This document shows, piece by piece, positions 28,329 to 38,419 of a stretch of DNA of 64,000 nucleotides. The notes beneath the pieces were generated by a model. That model had not been told where the DNA came from. It did no database searches and saw nothing but the letters and a program-made list of their open reading frames with translations. The position numbers and the translations under genes are program-made. This DNA comes from Coriobacteriia bacterium. Its GTDB lineage: Bacteria > Actinomycetota > Coriobacteriia > Anaerosomatales > SLCP01. The stretch is from assembly GCA_030603745.1 (NCBI GenBank), contig JAUVXE010000012.1, positions 1 to 64,000 of the forward strand, in the 5' to 3' direction. Each line of letters starts with the position of its first letter. The stretch's first letter is position 1.

Positions 28329-30359
28329 GTGCTGGTCCCAATGGCCAAGGTGGAGATCATCGGCCCGAAGAGTGACTTCTTCGAGGTCGTGAGCATGCTC
28401 CACGATCAAGGCAAGCTGCACATCGAGGACCTGTCTCGGAAGATCCAGGCAGGCGAGGTGCCGCTTGAGCGCATGGAGCTCTACGAGCAGCAGCAGGTCG
28501 ACCAGGAGCGGATGGAGGAGCTGCTGATCCGCGTCCGGTCGATCGTCAAGGCGCTGCACCGCGATGACCTTCCGAGCGACCCCGCGAAACGGCGCGCCGA
28601 GTACGATCGCCTCTTCGCGATGGACGCCACCGAGCTGCAGGACGAGGTGGCCCGGGTCGTCGAGGAGGTCGAGGAGCGCACCGCGAGCCTCGCGGCCGAG
28701 CGCACGAACCTCGAGTCGGAGTCCTCGCTGCTCACCCGATACGAACCCATCCTTCAGAAGATCCAGCCGCTCGCGAAGCAGATCGTGACCACGGGCGCTT
28801 ACGAGTCGGTCGCGCTCCTCGTGGAGCGGCGCTACAAGCAGGGACTCGAGCTGCTCAAGGAGGAACTGGACAAGATCACGCACAAGCAGTGCGAGATCGT
28901 CTCCACCGACGTCGACGAGGACACGACCGCGGCCATCGTGGTCTTCAGTAAGACCTACTCCGATCCGGTCCACAAGTTCCTCGCGATGGAGAACGTGAAC
29001 CAGATCCGCATGCCTTCCTCCTTCGAGGACATGCCGTTCGATGTGGCCTACGAGACGCTCAAGGAACGGCAGAAGCACCTGCCCGCCGAGCTCGAGAAGG
29101 TCACCATCGAGCTTGAGGAGCTCTCCAAGGCGTGGCTGCTCCGGCTCTCGACCGTCCGCGACGTGCTCATCGACAAGATCGAGGAGATCTCCGCGATCCC
29201 CAAGTTCGGACGCACCGAATACGCCTTCGTGATCAACGGGTGGCTCCCGGCGGCCGACGTCGACGAGCTTCGCCGGGCGCTCGCCGCCACGTGGGGCGAC
29301 GACATCATCGTCACGCAGACCGAGATCCGGGACAGCGAGTTCGCCGAGACACCGGTGGCGGTCAAGAACCCGAAGCGGGTCGCGCCCTTCGCTAAGCTCG
29401 TGGGGGTCCGCGGGGTGCCCAAGTACGGGACCGTCGACCCGACCTTCATGCTCTTCATCTTCTTCCCGATCATCTACGGCATGATCGTCGGCGACTTCGG
29501 CTACGGCGCCGTGATGCTGGCCGTGGTGTTGTGGCTGAGGAGGAAGTTCAAGGAGAACGAGATGGTCCAGGTCGCGACCTCGATCCTGGGCCCGGCGGTG
29601 ACGATGGTCATCGTCTTCGGCATCGCGTACGGCGAGGGCTTCGGCGACGTGCCATACCGGTTCGGGTGGGTGTACTCGGTGACGAACTCCTCGTTCCCCT
29701 GGTTGGCCGACGGGACATACGCGTGGTTCGGCTTCCTGCCCGTGTTCCACCGGGTCAAGGAGATCATGCCGTTCCTGATCATCGCGATCGCGGCCGGAGT
29801 GTTCCACGTCTGCATCGGCCTGGTCGTGGGCGTCATCAACGCGATCAAGACCAAGAGCAAGAAACACCTGCAGGAGAAGGGTGGCATCCTCGTCCTGCTG
29901 ATCGCGCTCCTCGCGATCGTGGCGCTGTTCTCGCAGGGGGCCGAGGAACTGCTCGGCGAGACCGGGCTCCTTGCCGCGCAGTCTGGCATCGCCCTCATCG
30001 CGGTCGCAGGGTTCATCTACGCGCTCAAGGGCGGCGGCATCATGGGCGCCGTCGAGACGCTCGAGACCTTCATCCACATCGCGAGCTACATCCGTATCAT
30101 GGCCGTCGGCCTGGCCGGCGCGCTGTTCGCCGATGCGATCAACGCGATCATGGTCATCCTGAGCCCGGACGGCGGCATCTCGATCGTCGGGATCCTCATG
30201 GGCGTCGTGCTGCACTCGCTGCACGTGCTCATGGCGGCGTTCAGCCCGATGATCCACGCACTGCGTCTTAACTTGCTGGAGTTCTTCGGCAAGTTTTACG
30301 AGGTAGGAAAACAGCAGTACAGCCCGTTCACGAAAACCGGAGGTGAAGAGAGCGCATGA
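28329..30359 (+). CDS. V/A-type ATPase membrane subunit I (a-subunit homologue)
   Basis: This is a 676-residue protein with a cytoplasmic N-terminal half of about 360 residues, rich in coiled coil, and a C-terminal half with seven to eight membrane segments (YGTVDPTFMLFIFFPIIYGM marks the start). It carries the ion half-channels beside the K ring and anchors the peripheral stalk. HIASYIRIMAVGLAGALF contains the essential arginine region. The start GTG 28329 follows GGGGGG, and ATG 28341 is an alternative. It overlaps the K gene by four bases. Confidence 0.93.
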   Translation: MLVPMAKVEIIGPKSDFFEVVSMLHDQGKLHIEDLSRKIQAGEVPLERMELYEQQQVDQERMEELLIRVRSIVKALHRDDLPSDPAKRRAEYDRLFAMDATELQDEVARVVEEVEERTASLAAERTNLESESSLLTRYEPILQKIQPLAKQIVTTGAYESVALLVERRYKQGLELLKEELDKITHKQCEIVSTDVDEDTTAAIVVFSKTYSDPVHKFLAMENVNQIRMPSSFEDMPFDVAYETLKERQKHLPAELEKVTIELEELSKAWLLRLSTVRDVLIDKIEEISAIPKFGRTEYAFVINGWLPAADVDELRRALAATWGDDIIVTQTEIRDSEFAETPVAVKNPKRVAPFAKLVGVRGVPKYGTVDPTFMLFIFFPIIYGMIVGDFGYGAVMLAVVLWLRRKFKENEMVQVATSILGPAVTMVIVFGIAYGEGFGDVPYRFGWVYSVTNSSFPWLADGTYAWFGFLPVFHRVKEIMPFLIIAIAAGVFHVCIGLVVGVINAIKTKSKKHLQEKGGILVLLIALLAIVALFSQGAEELLGETGLLAAQSGIALIAVAGFIYALKGGGIMGAVETLETFIHIASYIRIMAVGLAGALFADAINAIMVILSPDGGISIVGILMGVVLHSLHVLMAAFSPMIHALRLNLLEFFGKFYEVGKQQYSPFTKTGGEESA

Positions 30360-30694
30360 TCAAGAATCGGCTCGCAAAGTGGGTGTTCGGTAGTACGTTC
30401 GTGGTGACTACGCTCATTCCGACCGTGGCGTTCGCCGCTGAGGCGGAGGCGGCCAGCGGTGAGTGGCAGTCGTACGTCGCCAAGGCGTTCGCCGCAGCGT
30501 TCGCGATCGGCGTCTCGGCCCTTGCGGCCGGCTACGCGATGGCTCGGATCGGTTCCGCAGGCGCCGGTACCCTGGCGGAGCGCCCCGAAGTGGCGACGTT
30601 CGTCATCGTTCTGCAGGCACTCGCCGAGCTGATCGTCCTGCTGGGCTTCGTCGCCGCGATCCTGATCGTCAACATGCCAGTCACGCCTGCCTAG
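30356..30694 (+). CDS. V/A-type ATPase rotor subunit K (single-hairpin proteolipid)
   Basis: This is a 112-residue rotor-ring protein. Residues about 8-27 form a hydrophobic N-terminal segment ending in VAFAAEAEA that looks like a signal peptide or extra helix. One helical hairpin follows at about 45-105. The ion-carrying carboxylate is E91 in LQALAELIVLLGF, with Q87 nearby. Many V-type K subunits are duplicated double hairpins of about 156 residues, so this is the short form. Ion type, H+ or Na+, cannot be decided from the sequence alone. Confidence 0.9.
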   Translation: MIKNRLAKWVFGSTFVVTTLIPTVAFAAEAEAASGEWQSYVAKAFAAAFAIGVSALAAGYAMARIGSAGAGTLAERPEVATFVIVLQALAELIVLLGFVAAILIVNMPVTPA

Positions 30695-30745
30695 CGCACA
30701 CGTGAAGGCACGTAAGACGATCGATGGGAGAGAGGTCCAGGTGCT

Positions 30746-31324
30746 ATGGCCCTAGAAGATATTTTCCGCGCACTCGATGAGCAGGCCCAAAAGGAATGCG
30801 AGGATATCCTCTCCGCGGCTCGCGCGCAGGCTGATGCCATCGCCGAGGATGCCGCGGACCAGGCCGGCGGCATCTGCACCGAGTGCGTCGACCAGACGGA
30901 CACGGCGGTCAGGCTGAAGGCGGCCAAGACCACCAACGCGGCCAAGCTCGAGGGCAAGAAGAGTGTCGCCGCCGTCAAGGAGACGGCGATGGACGCGGCC
31001 TTCGACAAGGCCGGTGCGCGACTCGCCTCGATCAGGGGCACCGACGCATACGCTGGGATCCTCGAGATGCTCACGGCGGAGGCCGCCGCGGGCGTCACCG
31101 GGGAGATGGCGGTGCTGGTCGATCCCGCCGATGAGGCGCTCGCCAAGCAGGTGGTCGCGGGACTCGGGATCCAGGCCGAGGTCAGGCCTGAGCTCTCGAC
31201 GAGCGGGGGAGTGGTCGTCGTCACCGGCAACGGCCGGATCGTGCGACGTAACACCTTCGAGGATCGCCTCGAGAAGGTCAAGCAGACGGTGCAGTCCGAG
31301 GTGGCGGAGATCCTGTTCTCATGA
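30746..31324 (+). CDS. V/A-type ATPase peripheral stalk subunit E
   Basis: This is a 192-residue protein with an N-terminal helical half (about residues 1-100, Ala- and charge-rich) and a globular C-terminal half typical of subunit E (GGVVVVTGNGRIVRRNTFEDRLE near the end). It pairs with G/H in the stalk that links I to the A3B3 head. Two cysteines (C44 and C47, within GICTECVD) are unusual in this helical part. It overlaps the C gene by four bases. Confidence 0.88.
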   Translation: MALEDIFRALDEQAQKECEDILSAARAQADAIAEDAADQAGGICTECVDQTDTAVRLKAAKTTNAAKLEGKKSVAAVKETAMDAAFDKAGARLASIRGTDAYAGILEMLTAEAAAGVTGEMAVLVDPADEALAKQVVAGLGIQAEVRPELSTSGGVVVVTGNGRIVRRNTFEDRLEKVKQTVQSEVAEILFS

Positions 31325-32418
31325 GTGACGTAGCCACCAAGGCCCGCACACGGACCGTTCCCGCGGGAGGGGACTACGGGTACGCGAACGCCCGCATCCG
31401 CGGCATGCGTTCCCGGCTTCTCGACCGGTCGTACCTCGATATGCTGATCGAGGCACCCGACGTGAAGCGCATGGTCCAGGACCTGGCCGACACGGAGTAC
31501 GGCCCGGACCTTGAGGAGACGCTGATCCACGGGGTGGACGCTGCCAACGTGGACATCGCCCTCAAGAACAACATGGTCCGGACCTTCCAGAAGGTCCTCG
31601 GCTTCCTGAACGACGATGCGCTCTATCTTGTGACCACGCTGCTCGGCCGGTGGGACGTCTTCAACCTGAAGACGATCCTGCGCGCCAAGCATATGCATCT
31701 CGAGGTCGACGAGATCGCCGACGGGCTCTTGCCCGCCGGCCAGCTCAACGAGGTCGACCTTGAGGCGCTCTCCTCGGTGGAGGACGTCAGGGCGGTGGTC
31801 GACACGGCGGCGACGTGGGGACTCGCGTTCACGGCCCCGCTTCGTGAGGGCTACACCGAGTACATGAAGACGGGCGACCTGGTCTCCATCGAGCTCGCGC
31901 TGGACCGCTACTACGCCGAGTGGGCGTCACGGCGGCTCGCGAGGCGCGGTGCGAACGCCAAGCTCGCTCGTCGGGTGCTGGCGACGCAGATCGACGTAGG
32001 CAACCTCGTGATGGTGCTCCGGCTGCAGAAGGAGGACGTCGAGGACATCGACGTCGCCGACTTCTTCCTGCCGGGAGGCGCGATCGTCGGGATCGACCTC
32101 TACCAGGAGCTTGCCGGCATGTCCGACATCGACGAGGTCCTCGACCGTCTCAGGGGCACCCCCTACGGCAGGACGCTCGACGAGGCGGCCACGCTCTTTC
32201 TCGAGCAGAACTCGATCGCCGTGTTCGAGCGGGCGCTCGAGGACCTGCTCACGCGTCGTACCCTCGGCCTGGCCAAGGGTGACCCACTCGGCGTGGGCGT
32301 GAGCGTCGCGTACCTGTGGGCGAAGCAGAACGAGGTCACCAACCTCCGGATCATCGTCAAGGGTAAGGCCGTCGGGATGCCGACGAGCCGGGTGAGGGAG
32401 GAGCTGATCCTTGTATAA
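31321..32418 (+). CDS. V/A-type ATPase subunit C
   Basis: This is a 365-residue, mainly helical subunit that forms the socket between the central shaft and the K ring. Repeated helical blocks such as GYANARIRGMRSRLLDR, YLDMLIEAPD and YLWAKQNEVTNLRIIVKGK are typical of archaeal and bacterial subunit C (d-type). The ATG overlaps the E gene stop. Length is normal for the family. Confidence 0.92.
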   Translation: MSDVATKARTRTVPAGGDYGYANARIRGMRSRLLDRSYLDMLIEAPDVKRMVQDLADTEYGPDLEETLIHGVDAANVDIALKNNMVRTFQKVLGFLNDDALYLVTTLLGRWDVFNLKTILRAKHMHLEVDEIADGLLPAGQLNEVDLEALSSVEDVRAVVDTAATWGLAFTAPLREGYTEYMKTGDLVSIELALDRYYAEWASRRLARRGANAKLARRVLATQIDVGNLVMVLRLQKEDVEDIDVADFFLPGGAIVGIDLYQELAGMSDIDEVLDRLRGTPYGRTLDEAATLFLEQNSIAVFERALEDLLTRRTLGLAKGDPLGVGVSVAYLWAKQNEVTNLRIIVKGKAVGMPTSRVREELILV

Positions 32419-32743
32419 GCTCATGGTCCTCACCGACTCCGACACGGCCGACGGGTTCAGGCTCGCCGGCGTCGACGTCGCGGTCGCCGACTCGCCCGAG
32501 ATGGCGCGCAAGACCTTGAACGCGCTGCTCGACGACGAGGCAAGTGGCATCATCGCGGTGAACGAGAAGATGATGGCCGAGATCGATGAACGGACGCAGC
32601 AGAAGATCGACAGCATCTACCGCCCGATCGTGATCTCGCTCCCGATCCGGGAGCAGTTGACGATCGGCGAGGACCACCGGGCGTATCTTGCACGCCTGAT
32701 CAGAAGAGCGATCGGATTCGACATAACGCTGAGGCGAGGCTGA
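32411..32743 (+). CDS. V/A-type ATPase central stalk subunit F
   Basis: This is a 110-residue subunit of the rotating central shaft, with a Rossmann-like N-terminus [20 protein letters not shown] and a C-terminal segment with [12 protein letters not shown]. The start is a TTG at 32411, eight bases inside the end of the C gene. ATG 32423 is possible, but the family usually begins with MYK. The stop overlaps the A-subunit ATG by one base. Confidence 0.92.
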   Translation: MYKLMVLTDSDTADGFRLAGVDVAVADSPEMARKTLNALLDDEASGIIAVNEKMMAEIDERTQQKIDSIYRPIVISLPIREQLTIGEDHRAYLARLIRRAIGFDITLRRG

Positions 32744-34494
32744 TGATTGCAGGAACCATCCACAAGATCACCGGACCGGTCGCAGTCGCGCAGGGCATGA
32801 CCGGGGCCAAGATGTACGACATCGTGCGTGTCGGCAAGGAGGGCCTCATGGGTGAGGTCATCCGGCTCGAGGGCGACCGCGCGACGATCCAGGTCTACGA
32901 GGACACATCCGGCCTGAAGGTCGGGGACCCGGTCGAGTCGACCGCCGGTCCGCTGCTCGTCGAGCTCGGACCGGGGCTGCTGTCCTCGATCTACGACGGC
33001 GTGCAGCGCCCGCTGCCGATCGTCGCCGAAGCCGGCGACTTCATCGAGCGCGGCACCGTGGCGTCCGCTCTCGACCGGGAGAAGCTCTGGGACTTCACGC
33101 CTGTCGCGACCGTCGGACAGCAGGTCGTCGGCGGCGACGTCATCGGCACGATCCCGGAGGGGCAGACCATCCTTCACAAGGTCATGGTCCCCCCCAACGT
33201 GAAGGGCACGATCGCGTCGGTCGCCGATGCGGGCCAGTACAACGTCGATGCCACGATGGCCACCCTCGAGGACGGCACCGAGATCAAGATGTCGCAGTGG
33301 TGGCCGGTCCGCCAGGGCCGTCCCTACACGCGCAAGCTCGACCCGACGCACCCCTTCACCACCGGGATGCGGATCCTCGACACCTTCTTCCCGATCGCCC
33401 TGGGCGGCAACGCCATCATCCCGGGCGGGTTCGGGACGGGTAAGACGGTCACCCAGCAGTCGCTCGCGAAGTGGGCCGACGTCGACATCATCGTCTACGT
33501 GGGCTGTGGTGAGCGCGGCAACGAGATGACCGAGGTCCTCGTCGAGTTCCCCGAACTCGAGGACCCGCGCACGGGCGCCCCGCTGATGGACCGCACGGTG
33601 CTCGTCGCCAACACGTCCAACATGCCGGTCGCCGCGCGAGAGGCGTCCATCTACGTGGGCGCTACGCTCGCCGAGTTCTACCGTGACATGGGCTACAGCG
33701 TCGCGATGATGGCCGACTCCACCTCGCGGTGGGGCGAGGCGCTCCGTGAGGTCTCCGGACGACTCGAGGAGATGCCCGGCGAGGAAGGCTATCCCGCCTA
33801 CCTCTCCACCCGTCTCGCGGCGTTCTACGAGCGTTCGGGTCGCGTACGACCGCTCGGGAGCGACGATGAGCGCGTCGGGTCGGTCACGATGGTCGGCGCC
33901 GTCTCGCCGGCCGGCGGCGACATGTCCGAGCCGATGACGCAGAACTCACTGCGGGTCACCGGCGCGTTCTGGGCGCTCGACACCTCGCTCGCCCAGCGCC
34001 GTCACTTCCCGGCCATCTCGTGGACCAAGAGCTACACGCTCTTCCTCGGCCAGGTCGGAAGCTGGTTCGAGGAGAACGTGGCCGGCGACTGGCAGGCCGC
34101 CCGCGACCAGGCGATGTCGATCCTGCAGAAGGAGACCGAGCTGCAGGAGATCGTGCAGCTCGTGGGCCCGGACGCGCTGCCCGAGTCGGAGAAGATCATC
34201 CTCGAGGTAGCGCGTATGCTTCGCGAGGACTTCCTCCAGCAGTTCGCGTTCGACGCGATCGACGCGTACTGCCCGCCCAAGAAGCAGTACCTCATGCTCA
34301 AGGCGATCCTTGCGTTCCACGATGCCGCCGTCGCCGCACTCAATCGCGGCGTCTCGCTCAGGCAGGTCCTCGAGCTTCCGCTCAAGGAGACCATCGCCAC
34401 CATGAAGACGACAGAGCACGACGAGGCGATCGAGATGCTCCCTGGCTTCACCGCCAAGATCGCCGAGGACATCGCCGGAATCGAGGTGTACTGA
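32743..34494 (+). CDS. V/A-type ATPase catalytic subunit A
   Basis: This is a 583-residue catalytic subunit of the A3B3 head that binds and hydrolyses or makes ATP. The P-loop GGFGTGKT is at residues 228-235, Walker B appears in [19 protein letters not shown], and the V-type-specific bulge region (about residues 110-190) is present, separating it from F-type beta. The DELSEED-like C-terminal helices are intact. ATG 32743 overlaps the F stop. Confidence 0.96.
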   Translation: MIAGTIHKITGPVAVAQGMTGAKMYDIVRVGKEGLMGEVIRLEGDRATIQVYEDTSGLKVGDPVESTAGPLLVELGPGLLSSIYDGVQRPLPIVAEAGDFIERGTVASALDREKLWDFTPVATVGQQVVGGDVIGTIPEGQTILHKVMVPPNVKGTIASVADAGQYNVDATMATLEDGTEIKMSQWWPVRQGRPYTRKLDPTHPFTTGMRILDTFFPIALGGNAIIPGGFGTGKTVTQQSLAKWADVDIIVYVGCGERGNEMTEVLVEFPELEDPRTGAPLMDRTVLVANTSNMPVAAREASIYVGATLAEFYRDMGYSVAMMADSTSRWGEALREVSGRLEEMPGEEGYPAYLSTRLAAFYERSGRVRPLGSDDERVGSVTMVGAVSPAGGDMSEPMTQNSLRVTGAFWALDTSLAQRRHFPAISWTKSYTLFLGQVGSWFEENVAGDWQAARDQAMSILQKETELQEIVQLVGPDALPESEKIILEVARMLREDFLQQFAFDAIDAYCPPKKQYLMLKAILAFHDAAVAALNRGVSLRQVLELPLKETIATMKTTEHDEAIEMLPGFTAKIAEDIAGIEVY

Positions 34495-34495
34495 C

Positions 34496-35932
34496 GTGAC
34501 GCCAGCCACGATGGCCCCCGCCGAGGAGGTCAAGAAGCGTTCCCTGGTCTCGACGGACTATCGGACGATCAGTTACGTGACGGGTCCGCTCATCTTCGTC
34601 GAGAACGTGCAGGGGATCGCGTACAACGAGATGGTCGCGATCCGCATGCCCGACGACACCGTCCGCAGCGGCCAGGTGCTCGAGGTCAGCGGCCAGACGG
34701 CGGTCATCCAGGTCTTCGAGGGCACGCAGGGCATCGACGTCGATGCGACCGAGGTCCGCTTCCTGGAGGAGGTCGCGAAAGTCGACGTCTCCTCGGAGCT
34801 CCTCGGCAGAGTGCTCAACGGGACGGGCAGGCCGATCGACGGCGGGTCGCCGATCCTGCCCGAGGCGCGCCTCGATATCACCGGCGCACCGATCAACCCG
34901 TACACCCGTGAGAAGCCGGCCGACTACATCGAGACGGGCATCAGCGCGATCGACGCGCTCACCACGCTCGTTCGCGGCCAGAAGCTGCCGATCTTCTCCG
35001 GGTCGGGCCTGCCCGCCAACGAGCTCGCCGCCCAGATCATCCGCCAGGCGCGGGTCAAGAGCGGCGAGGAGTTCGCGATCGTCTTCGGCGCGATGGGCAT
35101 CACGCACCGCGAGGCCGCGTACTTCATGAACCAGTTCGAGACGACCGGCGCGCTCGAGCGCGTCGTGTTCTTCCTCAACCTCGCCGACGACCCCACGGTC
35201 GAGCGGCTGCTGACGCCCAAGGTGGCGCTCACGGTCGCCGAGTACCTCGCGTTCGAGAAGGACATGCAGGTGCTCGTGGTCCTCTCGGACATGACCAACT
35301 ACTGCGAGGCACTGCGCGAGGTCTCCACCGCGCGTGAAGAGGTCCCGGGCCGGCGCGGTTACCCCGGCTACATGTACACCGACCTCTCGATGATCTACGA
35401 GCGCGCCGGCCGTATCAAAGGCCGCAAGGGCTCCGTGACGCAGCTCCCGATCCTCACCATGCCCGACGACGACATCACGCACCCGATCCCCGACCTCACG
35501 GGCTACATCACCGAGGGGCAGGTCGTGCTCTCGCGGCAGCTGCACCGTCGCGCGGTCTTCCCGCCCATCGACGTGCTGCCGTGCCTCTCGCGACTGATGA
35601 ACCTCGGTATCGGTGAGGGCAAGACGCGCGAGGACCACCGCGAGGTCGCCAACCAGCTCTACGCCGGTTACGCGCAGGGGCGCGACCTCCGTAAGCTCGT
35701 GGCGATCGTCGGTGAGGAGGCGCTCTCGGACAACGACCGCGCCTACCTCCGATTCGCCGACGAGTTCGAGAAGCGGATCGTGGGCCAGGGCGACGAGGAC
35801 CGCACCATCGAGGAGACCCTCTCCATCGGGTGGGAGCTGATGGCGGGACTGCCGATGAGCGAGCTCAAGCGCGTCCGCAAGTTCATCGACACGTACCACC
35901 CGAACGCCGGCGAAGCCTCCGAAGACCTCTAG
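34496..35932 (+). CDS. V/A-type ATPase non-catalytic subunit B
   Basis: This is a 478-residue regulatory nucleotide-binding subunit of the A3B3 head. It has no P-loop and instead reads [15 protein letters not shown] at the equivalent place, as all V-type B subunits do. [21 protein letters not shown] and [13 protein letters not shown] are typical. The start GTG lies one base after the A stop. ATG 34511 is an alternative that would shorten a variable N-terminus. Confidence 0.96.
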   Translation: MTPATMAPAEEVKKRSLVSTDYRTISYVTGPLIFVENVQGIAYNEMVAIRMPDDTVRSGQVLEVSGQTAVIQVFEGTQGIDVDATEVRFLEEVAKVDVSSELLGRVLNGTGRPIDGGSPILPEARLDITGAPINPYTREKPADYIETGISAIDALTTLVRGQKLPIFSGSGLPANELAAQIIRQARVKSGEEFAIVFGAMGITHREAAYFMNQFETTGALERVVFFLNLADDPTVERLLTPKVALTVAEYLAFEKDMQVLVVLSDMTNYCEALREVSTAREEVPGRRGYPGYMYTDLSMIYERAGRIKGRKGSVTQLPILTMPDDDITHPIPDLTGYITEGQVVLSRQLHRRAVFPPIDVLPCLSRLMNLGIGEGKTREDHREVANQLYAGYAQGRDLRKLVAIVGEEALSDNDRAYLRFADEFEKRIVGQGDEDRTIEETLSIGWELMAGLPMSELKRVRKFIDTYHPNAGEASEDL

Positions 35933-35940
35933 GGGGGACG

Positions 35941-36591
35941 ATGGAGGAAGTACGTCCGACACGATCAGAGCTTCTCGAGCGCAAGCAGCAGATCGCGCTG
36001 GCCGAGCAGGGCATGGACCTGCTGAAGCAGAAACGCGACGCGCTGCTCATCGAGTTCATGGGCGTCATGGACGAGACGCTGCGCCTCTCCGAGTCGCTCC
36101 AGAAGACGGTGGCCGAGGCGCAGTACTCGCTCGCCGTCGCCAAGGCCGTCGACGGTACGGTGACGCTGCGCTCGGCCGGCATGGCCACCAAGAGCGAGAT
36201 CGTGGTGGACATGACCGGGACCAAGATCATGGGCGTCTCGGTCCCGGTGGTCACCAAGGGCGAGAGTCCGATCCGCTCCTCGTTCACTCGGGGCTACGCC
36301 GTCACCGGCGTCACCTCACGCGTCGATGAGACCGCCGACAAGTTCGAGCGCATCCTCGACGTGATCATCGAGTATGCCGACATCGAGACGCGTCTCAAGC
36401 GGCTCGGCGAGGAGATCCAGAAGACCAACCGGCGCGTGAACGCGCTCGAACAGGTCACGGTGCCCGGGCTCAAGGAGCAGGTCAACTACATCCGCCAGAC
36501 GCTCGACGAGCGCGCGCGCGAGGACCTCTTCCGGCTCAAGAAGGTCAAGAAGAAGATCGAGCGCAAGAAGGCCGCCCCCCGCACATCCTAG
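35941..36591 (+). CDS. V/A-type ATPase central stalk subunit D
   Basis: This is a 216-residue central shaft subunit, made of two long helices (about residues 1-75 and 130-205) with a short beta segment between. RPTRSELLERKQQIALAEQG and RRVNALEQVTVPGLKEQV are conserved blocks. The very basic C-terminus is usual. ATG 35941 follows AGGGGGG. It is the last gene of the nine-gene operon. The frame is open upstream in the B gene without homology. Confidence 0.94.
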   Translation: MEEVRPTRSELLERKQQIALAEQGMDLLKQKRDALLIEFMGVMDETLRLSESLQKTVAEAQYSLAVAKAVDGTVTLRSAGMATKSEIVVDMTGTKIMGVSVPVVTKGESPIRSSFTRGYAVTGVTSRVDETADKFERILDVIIEYADIETRLKRLGEEIQKTNRRVNALEQVTVPGLKEQVNYIRQTLDERAREDLFRLKKVKKKIERKKAAPRTS

Positions 36592-36635
36592 GGGAGCGGC
36601 TCTCCGGCCGGCTGCCGGGCGTTCGACGACATTGT

Positions 36636-36675
36636 GGGGCGGCGTCTTCGACCGGGGGGTTCCGGACGCCGCCCC
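36636..36675 (+). terminator. Hairpin after the V-ATPase operon, probable terminator
   Basis: GGGGCGGCGTC and GACGCCGCCCC form a perfect 11-bp stem with an 18-base loop, 44 bases after the subunit D stop. No T-run follows. It lies between convergent genes and could act on both strands. The rest of 36592-36842 holds no gene I can support. Confidence 0.5.
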
Positions 36676-36842
36676 GCGGTATGCCCGGAGCCGATGTGTC
36701 CGGATCGACGTGGCGTGTGCATGCGTGGTGGGTCGACCGGTCCCCGAGCATCGCCTCGGGCGCGGACGACACAGGCCGCCCGGCCGGTCTCCCGGCGGCG
36801 GCCCGTGTGTGGTGCGCGAGCGGGGAACCCCCGAACCCCGCG

Positions 36843-37184
36843 TTACGCCTTATCGACGACCACCTGTGCGACGTCGTTCAGGACGTCGACGGCGTTGCGT
36901 GAGTGCCTGCGCAGTTCGCGTCCGAACAGAAGGATCCTTCGCAGGTCGTGCATCGCGAGGTGCCCGAAGCGCAGGTCGTCCCATTGCGCCCGGGCGATGT
37001 AGGCCCAGAGCTCTCCGAGGATCCATTCGAGCTCCTCGATGTCGGAGTTCGAAAGCTGCGGCCACTCGTCTTTGAGCCCGTGGCGCAGCCGCTCCATCGC
37101 ACGCTCGACCGCCTTCGCCTTGCGCAGGTGGAACGTGCGCATGCCAAGATCCTCGTCGGTGACGTCAGGTCGCTGACTGATCAT
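36843..37184 (-). CDS. Small helical hypothetical protein
   Basis: This 113-residue protein has no recognised family. It looks entirely helical and mixed-charge, for example LRKAKAVERAMERLRHGLKD and ELEWILGELWAYIARAQWDD, with no cysteine, signal or membrane segment. The start is convincing: on the minus strand AGGAGGTGAA lies eight bases before the ATG. It faces the V-ATPase operon convergently and diverges from the nitroreductase gene. I do not assign a function. Confidence 0.7.
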   Translation of the reverse strand: MISQRPDVTDEDLGMRTFHLRKAKAVERAMERLRHGLKDEWPQLSNSDIEELEWILGELWAYIARAQWDDLRFGHLAMHDLRRILLFGRELRRHSRNAVDVLNDVAQVVVDKA

Positions 37185-37284
37185 GATCGGCCTTCACCTC
37201 CTGCCTGGACTATTCGTCGCCGGCCCGGCGCTCCCTTTGTTTTAGAATACGCGGTGTGACTGTATCTTCCCCGGAAGGAAGCCG

Positions 37285-37800
37285 ATGGAGTTCGCCGAGG
37301 TCCTCTCCCGTCGCCGCAGCGTGCGGCACTTCAACAGCAAACTCAACGTGAGCGAGGAGGACGTTCGCGCCCTGCTCCTGGCGGCGGTCAGCGCACCGAG
37401 CGCCGGCAACATCCAGCCCTGGCGCTTCACGGTCGTGCGCTCCACGGAGGCGCGCGAGCGGCTCGCCGGTGCGTTGCAGCAGCGGTGGGCGACCGCCGCG
37501 CCCGTGGTGATCGTGGTCTCGGTCGACCCACGCCCGTGCGGGGCGCGCTTCGGCGAGCGGGGCGAGCGGCTCTACTCGATCCAGGACACGGCCGCCGCGG
37601 TCTCCAACATGCTGCTCGCTGCCGTCGACCGGGGTCTCGCGTCGTGCTGGGTCGGTGCGTTCGACGCCGTGGCCGTGCGCGAGGCGATCGGCCTCGCAGA
37701 CCCCGTGACGCCGATCGCGGTCCTGCCCGTGGGATACTCTGCCGAGTCCTCGGCGAAGCCTGCCCGCAGGCCGCTCGAGGAAGTCACGACCTGGCTGTGA
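37285..37800 (+). CDS. Nitroreductase family protein
   Basis: This is a 171-residue FMN-dependent nitroreductase fold. The FMN site shows at the N-terminus in RRRSVRHFN and in [16 protein letters not shown]. The C-terminal region contains [11 protein letters not shown] and PIAVLPVGY. Such enzymes reduce nitro groups, quinones or related acceptors with NAD(P)H. The natural substrate is unknown. It is slightly short but complete. The ATG follows GGAAGG. A uracil-DNA glycosylase gene starts four bases after the stop. Confidence 0.88.
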   Translation: MEFAEVLSRRRSVRHFNSKLNVSEEDVRALLLAAVSAPSAGNIQPWRFTVVRSTEARERLAGALQQRWATAAPVVIVVSVDPRPCGARFGERGERLYSIQDTAAAVSNMLLAAVDRGLASCWVGAFDAVAVREAIGLADPVTPIAVLPVGYSAESSAKPARRPLEEVTTWL

Positions 37801-37804
37801 GGAT

Positions 37805-38419
37805 ATGCGCACCCTGACCGAACTGCGTGACCATATCGGCGACTGCCATCGCTGTCCCCTCGGCGAGACGCGCACGTGCCTCGTCTTCGGGGTCGGCCGC
37901 GAGGATGCCGACGTGATGATCATCGGCGAGGCGCCCGGCCGCAACGAAGACCTGCGCGGCGAGCCGTTCGTGGGGGCCGCGGGCACGCTGCTCGACGAGC
38001 TGCTCGCCTCGATCGGGCTTGAGCGCGACGAGGTCTACATCGCCAACATCCTCAAGTGCCGTCCGCCCGGGAACCGCGATCCCCAGGCGGGCGAGATCGA
38101 GACATGCACGCCCTTCCTCCGCGAGCAGGTCGCCCTCGTCGCGCCGCGGGTCATCGTCACGCTCGGCAACTTCGCGACCCGGTTCGTCCTGCGCACCGAC
38201 GCCGCCATCACGCGCTTGCGCGGCACGGTCCAGCACGCCGGGCGCTTCGAGGTGCTGCCGGTCTTCCACCCCGCCGCCGCGCTCTACGACCGTACCAAGC
38301 GCGACGTCCTCTTCGACGACTTCCGGCTCCTCGGGGACCTGCTCGCCGCGGGGCCGGACGGTCCCGCGCCCGAGCCGGTCCAGACGGCTCTCTTCGGCGG
38401 GGAGGGGGAGGAGCGATGA
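37805..38419 (+). CDS. Family 4 uracil-DNA glycosylase with 4Fe-4S cluster
   Basis: This is a 204-residue repair enzyme that removes uracil from DNA. Four cysteines (C14, C17, C85, C101) match the iron-sulfur cluster of type 4 UDGs. The catalytic motif is GEAPG at residues 41-45 and the second active-site motif is VFHPAAAL. The last 25 residues are variable. The stop overlaps the tsaE ATG by four bases, linking repair with t6A genes, an arrangement seen in other bacteria. Confidence 0.94.
   Translation: MRTLTELRDHIGDCHRCPLGETRTCLVFGVGREDADVMIIGEAPGRNEDLRGEPFVGAAGTLLDELLASIGLERDEVYIANILKCRPPGNRDPQAGEIETCTPFLREQVALVAPRVIVTLGNFATRFVLRTDAAITRLRGTVQHAGRFEVLPVFHPAAALYDRTKRDVLFDDFRLLGDLLAAGPDGPAPEPVQTALFGGEGEER

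Noticed and set aside
27975-30257. Minus-strand frame of 760 codons opposite V-ATPase subunit I
   Set aside because: Composition is repetitive (Asp, His, Leu, Val), typical of the complement of a charged helical gene. The sense gene has firm homology.
37243-37248. TAGAAT as a promoter for the nitroreductase gene
   Set aside because: A good -10 is present but no -35 or extension supports it, so it was left out of the feature list.
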